DNA from: an uncultured Prevotella sp.
Lineage (GTDB): Bacteria; Bacteroidota; Bacteroidia; Bacteroidales; Bacteroidaceae
Reading direction: 5' to 3'
Assembly (NCBI GenBank): GCA_945827565.1
Contig: CALZNR010000084.1
Span: 1-6,431, forward strand
DNA length: 6,431 nucleotides
Shown here: positions 1-4,979 of the stretch, piece after piece
How the letters are laid out: each line of letters opens with the position of its first letter
How positions within the stretch are numbered: position 1 is the first letter of the stretch
Notes under the pieces: model-generated
Databases searched by the model: none
What the model saw: the letters and a program-made list of their open reading frames with translations, nothing else
Told to the model about the DNA's origin: nothing
Made by a program: the position numbers and the translations under genes

Positions 1-823
1 TGAAGGGTATGTGTCCCTGGTCGTGATACATGGCCACACAACCGTCGTATTTGCCGCAGCGTGCCTTGGCAAAGAGGGTGTCGGGGGGCACGGGTCCCTC
101 CACGTCGAATCCTCTTTCTCTCAGTGCGTTCACGGCAGGGATAATCTCTTTCTCCTCCTCCCAGCCAAAGAGACCGTTGTCGCTGGCGTGTGGGTTCAGG
201 CCGGCAATGCCTATCTTGGGCTGTTCAAAGCCAAACTGCCTGCACGCATCGTGTATCAGTTCGGTCACCTCTATGATGCGGTCTTTCTTCACCCTGTCGC
301 ACGCCTCGCGCAGCGACACGTGGGTGGATACGTGTATCACCCTCATAAACTTGTCTGCCAGCAGCATGGCGTATTTCTTGGTGCCTGTGAAGTGGGCATA
401 AATCTCGGTGTGCCCGTCAAAGTTATGCCCTCCCTTGTGCAGTGCCTCCTTGTTGAGTGGTGCTGTCACTGTAGCGTCCACCTCGCCTGCCATGGCCAGT
501 TCTATGGCTTTGATGATAGACACGAAGGCGGCGTGCCCGCATTGCGGAGCCACCTGTCCGGGCTCAAAGGTGGTCATATCCACGCAAGCCAGGTCATAAA
601 CGTCGATTACTCCCGGTTCAAAGAGAGCCTCTCCCACCGAGTGTATCACGTTGATTCTCTGATGGGTGCCCATCTGTCGCACTGCCCATTCCATCACGGC
701 AGCATCGCCGGTGACCAGCGGACGGCACTTCTCGTAGGTTTCGGGCAGGTTGAGTGCCTTGACAATAATCTCTGGTCCTATGCCAGCGGGGTCGCCCATG
801 GTGATGGCTAATAATGGTTTCAT
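1..823 (-). CDS. pdxA: PdxA2-type 4-phospho-D-threonate/erythronate (or 4-hydroxythreonine-4-phosphate) dehydrogenase, 3' part missing
   Basis: Seen: 274 residues read from the ATG at 821-823 to the window edge. The family is usually about 330 residues, so roughly 55-60 C-terminal residues lie outside. The protein opens MKPLLAITMGDPAGIGPEII. Motifs follow in family order: GHTE (H138, T139, substrate), THVSLRE (H168, metal), GLNPHASDNG (H212, metal) and MYHDQGHIPF (H267, metal). These line up with E. coli PdxA residues 136/137, 166, 211 and 266. The APLNKEAL, GHN..GHTE and YHDQGHIP wording is closer to catabolic PdxA2 than to E. coli biosynthetic PdxA. Known for the family: NAD-dependent oxidation of a 4-phospho acid followed by decarboxylation; PdxA2 yields dihydroxyacetone phosphate in DUF1537-kinase pathways, whereas PdxA serves pyridoxal phosphate synthesis. 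Inferred: catabolic role, because it is last seen in a transporter/aldolase/ADH cluster. A purine-rich AAAAGGAATAAA stretch lies 16-27 bases before the start. The remaining K, N and R substrate residues are out of view. Confidence 0.9.
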   Translation of the reverse strand, partial: MKPLLAITMGDPAGIGPEIIVKALNLPETYEKCRPLVTGDAAVMEWAVRQMGTHQRINVIHSVGEALFEPGVIDVYDLACVDMTTFEPGQVAPQCGHAAFVSIIKAIELAMAGEVDATVTAPLNKEALHKGGHNFDGHTEIYAHFTGTKKYAMLLADKFMRVIHVSTHVSLREACDRVKKDRIIEVTELIHDACRQFGFEQPKIGIAGLNPHASDNGLFGWEEEKEIIPAVNALRERGFDVEGPVPPDTLFAKARCGKYDGCVAMYHDQGHIPF

Positions 824-881
824 AGTGTTTGCTGTTTTGGGTTTATTCCTTTTTATTGTTGCACATGCCTTGCGGTGGGCA

Positions 882-2027
882 TCAGTACAAACTGTTGTAG
901 ATATCTCGTGCGTCTGCCTCGGTCACCTCTCGTGGATTGTTCTTCAGCAGTCGCTGCACGTTCATGGCAGCCTTTGCCATGCGTGGCACGGCATCTTGCG
1001 GAATGCCCAGTTCGGTCAGTGTGGTGGGTATGCCGCAGTCTTTCGACAGCTTGCTGATAAGCTCCACGCCGTGCAGTGCCGTCTCTTCATCGTTGGCACC
1101 CGGAGTGGCTCCGCACGCCAGTGCCACCTGTGCGTATTTGGCAGTGTTGGCACTCATGTTGAAGCGCATCACCGAGGGCAGCAAGATGGCGTTGGACAGT
1201 CCGTGTGAGATGTGATATTCTCCGCCGATGGGGTAAGACAGGGCGTGAACGGCAGCCGTGTTCACAGGTCCGAGACACAGTCCGCCATACATGCTGCCCA
1301 GTGCCAGTGCCTCACGTGCCTCCACATCGTTACCGTTTTTCACGGCGCGCAGCAGATTGGCGGCAATCAGTTGGATGCCCTGCAGTGCATATACATCCAC
1401 CACGGGATGTGCAAATTTGTTGGTGTATGCCTCGATGCAGTGTGTCAGGGCATCCATACCTGTTTCTGCGGTTATCTTGGCAGGTACGGTCCACGTCAGT
1501 TTGGGGTCGATATATGCTGCGTCGGGCATCAGGTGGGGGCTCACCACTCCCTTCTTCAGGTTGTCGGTCTCATCAAGCAGTATGGCATTGGGCGACACCT
1601 CACTGCCTGTGCCTGCGGTGGTGGGCATACAGGCAAACCACTTGCCTCGTGATGCCACAAAGCCTATGCCAAAGAGCTGCTCTATCTGCTGTGTGCTCTC
1701 AATGAGTGTTGCCACCAGTTTGGCCAGGTCGAGCACGCTGCCTCCGCCCACACCCAGCACGCTGTCGGCGCCAAACTGCTGCGCCTGTTGCAGTATGTGC
1801 TTGAAGTCATTGACCGAGGGCTCTTGGCGGATGTCGTCGTAATAGGCTATGCTCACTCCCTGTGCCTGTAGGGTTTGCTCCATCTCTGCAAGCAGGGGGC
1901 GTATCACAGGGGCGGTGAGTATGAAGAGGCGTTTCAGTCCCAGTTGCTGATAGTCGCTGCAAAACTTCTCTGTACATCCTGTGCCAAAGACAATCTTGCT
2001 TGGTTGTAACAATACGATTTCTTTCAT
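882..2027 (-). CDS. Iron-containing (group III) alcohol dehydrogenase, FucO/lactaldehyde-reductase-like
   Basis: Seen: a complete 381-residue protein, close to the 382-383 of E. coli FucO. The N-terminal Rossmann-type domain carries GVGGGSVLD at 92-100 (dinucleotide phosphate loop), followed by PTTAGTGSEV at 135-144. The C-terminal metal domain has D192 and H196 in GMDALTHCIEAY, H261 in AVHALSYPIGGEYH and H275 in HISHGLSNAILLP, the expected four Fe ligands. The C-terminus ...NPREVTEADARDIYNSLY resembles FucO's NPREAT..DI..LY. Known: the family interconverts aldehydes and alcohols with NAD(P)(H) in the cytoplasm. Inferred: reduction of an aldehyde released by the upstream aldolase, such as lactaldehyde or glycolaldehyde. 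Near position 39, where FucO has the Asp that disfavours NADPH, the sequence is ILTAP with no acidic residue, so cofactor preference is open. It lies 120 bp after the symporter and 58 bp before the PdxA-type gene. The family is certain; the substrate is not. Confidence 0.93.
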   Translation of the reverse strand: MKEIVLLQPSKIVFGTGCTEKFCSDYQQLGLKRLFILTAPVIRPLLAEMEQTLQAQGVSIAYYDDIRQEPSVNDFKHILQQAQQFGADSVLGVGGGSVLDLAKLVATLIESTQQIEQLFGIGFVASRGKWFACMPTTAGTGSEVSPNAILLDETDNLKKGVVSPHLMPDAAYIDPKLTWTVPAKITAETGMDALTHCIEAYTNKFAHPVVDVYALQGIQLIAANLLRAVKNGNDVEAREALALGSMYGGLCLGPVNTAAVHALSYPIGGEYHISHGLSNAILLPSVMRFNMSANTAKYAQVALACGATPGANDEETALHGVELISKLSKDCGIPTTLTELGIPQDAVPRMAKAAMNVQRLLKNNPREVTEADARDIYNSLY

Positions 2028-2057
2028 GTTGATGCTGCTTTTATTTCTTTTCTTTCA

Positions 2058-2081
2058 GGCGGCAGTGTGTCGGTGCCAGCC
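2058..2081 (-). other. Weak hairpin upstream of the alcohol dehydrogenase start
   Basis: On the minus strand GGC-(T)-GGCA pairs with TGCC-GCC across a 9-base loop, giving seven pairs with one bulged base, followed by an A-rich stretch leading to the ATG at 2027. It could contribute to an intercistronic structured region together with 2102-2144. It is short enough to be chance. No TAnnTTTG promoter box was found in this 120-bp gap, so the dehydrogenase is probably read from the upstream promoter. Confidence 0.25.
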
Positions 2082-2101
2082 CCTATATATATAATGTGTG
2101 G

Positions 2102-2144
2102 GTGCCCCTTCTTCTTTCTTTTTCAGAAAGTGGCGGGGGGGCAC
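2102..2144 (-). promoter_or_regulatory. Nested hairpin in the symporter-alcohol dehydrogenase gap
   Basis: Just past the symporter stop, GTGCCCC (2144-2138) pairs with GGGGCAC (2108-2102). Inside it CTTTCT (2130-2125) pairs with AGAAAG (2119-2114) around a 5-base loop. Together they give a 7-pair outer stem, an asymmetric internal loop and a 6-pair inner stem. The RNA continues with ATTATATATA rather than a U-run, so strong Rho-independent termination is doubtful. It may protect the 3' end of the symporter message or tune expression between the two genes. Confidence 0.4.
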
Positions 2145-2147
2145 AGA

Positions 2148-3731
2148 CTATTCACCCTTCTTCTTTTCCTCCTTGCGCTCCTCAAGATAGCCGTAGATGG
2201 TGAGCGACTTGTCTGCCAGTGGTGTGCGGAAGAGCAGACTTGCCAGATAGCCCACCACCAGCACGATGAGGTGGCTATATACGCCCAGCATGTAGGTAGA
2301 TTGCTTGAAGTTCCACTCCTCGCCAAGGTCTATGAGCAGTTGCTTCTCTCCTCCTCCCATGTCGAAGGGCTTGGAGGTGAGCACGGCATAGGCAGTGAAC
2401 AGCACGGCGGCGGCAATGCCAATGTATAGTCCCTGCCAGTTGGCACGCCTGCTGAACAGTCCCAAGAGGAAGATGCCCACGATGCCTGCCGAGATGATGG
2501 CATACAAGCCGAAGAGCGAGCCCAGCACGCCCTGGCCGCCCCACGACACGTAGAGCAGGGCCACCAGTATGCTGCCCACGCCCACCACGAGCACGGCTAT
2601 CTTGCCCACCCACAGTTTGGAGCGGTCGCTGGCATGTGGCAACAGGCGTGAGTAATAGTCTTCCACCACGCAGGCAGAGATGCAGTTGATGCTGCTGTCG
2701 ATGCTGGAGATGGCTCCTGCTGCAAGGGCTGCGATGATAAGTCCGGTGATGCCCACGGGCATTTCCGTAGCGATGAAGAAAGGGAACACCTCATCATCTT
2801 TGATGCCTTGGGGCAGTATGCCACTGTTGATGTGGTAATACACAAACAAGCAGGTGCCCACAAACATGAACAGTGCCCATGCCGGCACACTCATCATCAC
2901 GCCCAGATAGGATGCCTTCTTGGCACTCTTGTCGTCGCGTGCGGTGAGGTAGCGCTGCACAATGCTCTGGTCGGTGCCGTATTTCTGCACAGCATAGAAG
3001 ATACCGTTGAGCACCATCACAAGACAGGTGGTGTTGACAAGGTCTAAGGTGTAGGGACCGAAGTCTATCTTGTCGAACTCTCCCGCCACCTGGAAGATGG
3101 TGGCTGGTCCGCCATCGGTCAGATAGAACAGCATACCCACGGTGAGCAGTCCGCCGATAATCAGCAGGAAGCCTTGCGCCACGTCCATCCAGATGATGGC
3201 CTCCATACCACCCAGATAGGTGAGCAGGATGATGACGATGCCGATGGCTATGATGATGGTGTTGATGTCCATGCCTCCCATGAACATCGCCATGGCCAGT
3301 CCCATGAGATAGAGCACGGCACCCATCTTGGAGAAGTTTTCAAGGATAAAGGCGATGGAGCTGTAGATACGTGCAAAGGCGCCGAATCGACGCTCAAAAT
3401 ACTCGTAGGTGCTCAGTTTGATGACTTTGCGATAGAGGGGCACGATGAAGCCGATGAGCCCCACCAGCACCACAGGCACCATCAGTCCCTGCACCAGCAG
3501 TATCCAGTTGCCTCCGTAGGCTGCTCCGGGATAAGCGAGAAAGGTGACGCTGCTGATGATGGTGGCAAACATAGACATGCCCACCGCCCATGCCGGCACA
3601 TTGCCGCTGGCAGCGAAGTAGGCTTTGGTGGACTTCTGCTTTTTGGAGAACCATATTCCCACGAATACGGCAAGGAGCACGGAGACAATGACGATGGCAT
3701 AGTCTATCCAGTGTAGCGAGGCGTGTATCAT
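2148..3731 (-). CDS. Sodium:solute symporter (SSS/SLC5 family), substrate unknown
   Basis: Seen: 527 residues from the ATG at 3729-3731, with about 13 hydrophobic segments (roughly 9-27, 47-68, 76-98, 127-150, 157-173, 184-204, 231-247, 275-298, 326-346, 373-394, 401-425, 433-451, 481-502) and a charged C-terminal tail rich in E and K. Family hallmarks are the first-repeat ISSVTFLAYPGAAY (59-72), GTDQSIVQRYL (252-262) and AAGAISSIDSSIN (337-349), whose SS.DS corresponds to the Na2 sodium-site helix. An in-frame ATG at 3776 would add 15 polar residues, but its codons lie in a strong hairpin. MIHASLHWIDYAIV places the first helix where the family has it, so I chose 3731. Known: these inner-membrane carriers couple Na+ entry to uptake of sugars, acid sugars, sialic acid, amino acids or vitamins. 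Inferred: it brings in the substrate processed by its neighbours, perhaps an acid sugar. Sequence alone does not give the ligand. Confidence 0.93.
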   Translation of the reverse strand: MIHASLHWIDYAIVIVSVLLAVFVGIWFSKKQKSTKAYFAASGNVPAWAVGMSMFATIISSVTFLAYPGAAYGGNWILLVQGLMVPVVLVGLIGFIVPLYRKVIKLSTYEYFERRFGAFARIYSSIAFILENFSKMGAVLYLMGLAMAMFMGGMDINTIIIAIGIVIILLTYLGGMEAIIWMDVAQGFLLIIGGLLTVGMLFYLTDGGPATIFQVAGEFDKIDFGPYTLDLVNTTCLVMVLNGIFYAVQKYGTDQSIVQRYLTARDDKSAKKASYLGVMMSVPAWALFMFVGTCLFVYYHINSGILPQGIKDDEVFPFFIATEMPVGITGLIIAALAAGAISSIDSSINCISACVVEDYYSRLLPHASDRSKLWVGKIAVLVVGVGSILVALLYVSWGGQGVLGSLFGLYAIISAGIVGIFLLGLFSRRANWQGLYIGIAAAVLFTAYAVLTSKPFDMGGGEKQLLIDLGEEWNFKQSTYMLGVYSHLIVLVVGYLASLLFRTPLADKSLTIYGYLEERKEEKKKGE

Positions 3732-3753
3732 ATTTGTATTGAAGGTATTAGTA

Positions 3754-3777
3754 GGCGGCGACAGCCTCGTCGCCACC
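3754..3777 (-). promoter_or_regulatory. Strong hairpin just upstream of the symporter start
   Basis: On the minus strand GGTGGCGAC-GAGGCT-GTCGCCGCC forms a continuous 9-pair stem (one U:G) with a 6-base loop, ending 22 bases before the symporter ATG. It is the most stable-looking structure in the 110-bp gap between aldolase and symporter. No T-run follows, so it is not a classic terminator. Possible roles are an mRNA processing or stability element, translational control, or a dispersed palindromic repeat copy. Confidence 0.45.
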
Positions 3778-3841
3778 TGTTTGGTTAATCAAAGGTTGGT
3801 AGTACAGGGGATGAGGGAGCGGGGGTACTCCTGCTTACAGT

Positions 3842-4741
3842 TTACAATATTTTCTTGGCTTCTGCCTGTATGCGCTTCACCACATCGCTGCTCAGGGTGG
3901 TCAGTGGCGGCAGCATATAGGGTTCGCACAGTCCCACCATCTGCATGATGACCTTCAGTCCGGCGAGCGATTCGCCCAATGTCAGTCCGTCGGTGTTTAT
4001 CTTGCCTATCTCTATGGTCTCTTGTTGCAGGGCGTTGGCGGTGTCTTTGTCGCCGTTGATGCCAGCCACAAACAAGTCCTGATATTTCTTGGGCAGGTAG
4101 TTGCCCACGCTGGGCACAATGCCGTCGGCTCCCAGTTCCAGTGCCCTGGCAGAGTTGGCGGCGCATCCGCAGAAGTAGGCAAAGTCGTCACGGTCGGCAA
4201 AGAGTTGCAGTGCCTCTTCCAGTCGTGGCAGGTTGTTTTCAGAATCCTTCAGTCCCACAATGTTGGGATGGTGGCTCAGTCGTTCTATCACGTCCAGTGG
4301 GATGCTCATGTGCGTGGTGATGGTGATATTGTACAGCATGAGGGGCACGGTGAGGAAATCTGCCATCTCCTTGTAATAGCCATACATCTGGTCGGGGGTC
4401 AGTGCGTAGTAGCAGGGCAGTGTGGCAGCAATCACATCGGCGCCGGCGGCTATAAACTTCTCTGCAGCAGCCTTTTGTTCACTGATGCAGTTGCCTGCCA
4501 GTCCGGCATAGATGGTAATGCGCCCGTTGGCGGTGCGTGCTGCGGCTTCTATCATTTTCACGCCTCCCTCCACCGATACGGAGTTGCCCTCTCCGGTGGT
4601 GCCCATGATAAGGGCAGAAACGTTATTCTGTGCAAAATTCTCGATGATGCGTGCCACTGCAGCAACGTCGATATCGCCCTCTGCGGTGACGGGAGTGACC
4701 ATGGGTACAACCACTCCGTGATACTTGTTCAGCTTTCTCAT
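3842..4741 (-). CDS. DapA/NanA-superfamily class I pyruvate aldolase/lyase of unassigned substrate
   Basis: Seen: 299 residues from the ATG at 4739-4741, a typical single TIM-barrel length (E. coli NanA is 297). Pyruvate-site residues are present: GTTGE (47-51), LPCYYAL with Y111/Y112, LMLYNIT with catalytic Y137, and GLKDSENN with Schiff-base K165; Y137 and K165 share NanA numbering. Specificity residues differ. The NanA pair D191/E192, which contacts the sialic-acid side chain, aligns to A194/A195 in CGCAANSARAL. The DapA arginine five residues after the catalytic Tyr is T142 here. So neither sialic-acid lyase nor 4-hydroxy-tetrahydrodipicolinate synthase is well supported. Known: relatives such as YagE/YjhH cleave 2-keto-3-deoxy acids to pyruvate plus an aldehyde. 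Inferred: such an aldolase, first gene of the leftward operon. An ATG at 4807 would add 22 residues across the promoter and palindrome and was rejected. AAAGAGAT immediately before the ATG may serve as a weak ribosome site. Confidence 0.88.
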   Translation of the reverse strand: MRKLNKYHGVVVPMVTPVTAEGDIDVAAVARIIENFAQNNVSALIMGTTGEGNSVSVEGGVKMIEAAARTANGRITIYAGLAGNCISEQKAAAEKFIAAGADVIAATLPCYYALTPDQMYGYYKEMADFLTVPLMLYNITITTHMSIPLDVIERLSHHPNIVGLKDSENNLPRLEEALQLFADRDDFAYFCGCAANSARALELGADGIVPSVGNYLPKKYQDLFVAGINGDKDTANALQQETIEIGKINTDGLTLGESLAGLKVIMQMVGLCEPYMLPPLTTLSSDVVKRIQAEAKKIL

Positions 4742-4766
4742 ATCTCTTTGATTTGTTAGTTGCCTA

Positions 4767-4796
4767 CAAAAGTAAGTTTTTTTGTTGAGATTACAG
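4767..4796 (-). promoter_or_regulatory. Candidate Bacteroidetes-type promoter of the leftward cluster
   Basis: On the minus strand TACTTTTG (4774-4767) matches the Bacteroidetes -7 consensus TAnnTTTG exactly. CTG at 4796-4794, one mismatch from the -33 TTG, lies 19 bases upstream, which is the expected spacing. Transcription would start near 4760 and give a leader of only about 20 bases before the aldolase ATG. The -33 part directly abuts the 4797-4811 palindrome. The consensus is established; its use here is inferred. Confidence 0.6.
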
Positions 4797-4811
4797 TACC
4801 ATTTCATGGTA
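4797..4811. promoter_or_regulatory. Perfect 15-bp palindrome, candidate operator
   Basis: TACCAT-TTC-ATGGTA has two perfect 6-base arms around a 3-base centre. It lies in the divergent intergenic region, immediately upstream of the leftward -33 element and about 70-85 bases upstream of the fucI -7 box. This suits an operator or activator site for a dimeric DNA-binding regulator of one or both directions. No regulator gene is in the window, so the protein is unknown. A 12-base symmetric match can also arise by chance. Confidence 0.45.
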
Positions 4812-4858
4812 AAATCTCTCTGAAATTACGTTGTTTTTTCTTAATTGCTCCCTTTTAT

Positions 4859-4890
4859 GTGCCTTTTTTTTGTCCAATTCACTATCTTTG
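4859..4890 (+). promoter_or_regulatory. Candidate Bacteroidetes-type promoter of fucI
   Basis: TATCTTTG at 4883-4890 matches the -7 consensus TAnnTTTG exactly. The -33 element is poor: GTG at 4859-4861 with a 21-base spacer is the best match at proper distance, while the more obvious TTTTTTTG ending at 4872 is too close. A start near 4897 would leave a leader of roughly 80 bases before the fucI ATG, containing two hairpins. A weak -33 box would fit an activator-dependent promoter, but that is inference. Confidence 0.6.
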
Positions 4891-4898
4891 CATGGAAT

Positions 4899-4919
4899 AA
4901 GTGTGCGCTGCGCTCACTT
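4899..4919 (+). promoter_or_regulatory. Inverted repeat / hairpin at the predicted 5' end of the fucI mRNA
   Basis: AAGTG-T-GCG-CTG-CGC-T-CACTT forms an 8-pair stem with one T:T mismatch and a 3-base loop. It begins right at the predicted transcription start. It could be a 5' stabilising hairpin in the RNA, or a DNA operator overlapping the start site (roughly +3 to +23), a classic repressor position. The sequence cannot separate these two readings. Confidence 0.4.
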
Positions 4920-4936
4920 CTCCTTTTGACAACCAA

Positions 4937-4958
4937 GGCGCTACCGAAAGGCTGTGCC
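4937..4958 (+). promoter_or_regulatory. Leader hairpin with GAAA tetraloop, 21 bases before fucI
   Basis: GGCGC-TA-CC-GAAA-GG-CT-GTGCC folds as five outer pairs (one G:U), a 2x2 internal loop, two C:G pairs and a GAAA (GNRA) tetraloop. AAC at 4931-4933 can also pair with GTT at 4959-4961 across a CAA bulge. It lies in the predicted fucI 5' untranslated region. There is no T-run after it, so it is not an intrinsic terminator. I do not recognise a known riboswitch class. A role in translation or mRNA stability is inferred. Confidence 0.4.
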
Positions 4959-4979
4959 GTTAAATCAATAACAAACCGC

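Noticed and set aside
11..811. A 266-codon open frame on the plus strand opposite the PdxA-type gene
   Set aside because: It is antisense to a gene with complete catalytic motifs, and its translation shows no recognisable domain. It arises from codon bias of the opposite strand.
865..882. Small inverted repeat ATGCC...GGCAT at the dehydrogenase stop codon
   Set aside because: It has only five pairs with an 8-base loop and no T-run, so it is too weak to call a terminator in the 58-bp gap.
3732..3776. N-terminal extension of the symporter from the ATG at 3776
   Set aside because: Its start codon lies inside a strong hairpin and the added 15 residues are polar and not family-like. The ATG at 3731 puts the first helix in the usual place.
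3842..4741. Sialic-acid catabolism locus (NanA plus SSS sialic-acid transporter)
   Set aside because: The aldolase lacks the sialic-acid contact residues, and no NanE/NanK-type epimerase or kinase is present in the window.
4022..4759. A 245-codon open frame on the plus strand opposite the aldolase
   Set aside because: The minus strand encodes a clear TIM-barrel enzyme with catalytic Tyr and Lys. The antisense product is Gly/His/Val-rich and featureless.
4742..4807. N-terminal extension of the aldolase from the ATG at 4807
   Set aside because: It would overlap the promoter box and palindrome and add 22 residues unlike the family. MRKLNKYHGVVVPMVTP is the normal N-terminus.
4862..4872. T-rich run ending TTTTTTTG as the fucI -33 box
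   Set aside because: It is only 10 bases from the -7 box, whereas about 19-22 is expected.
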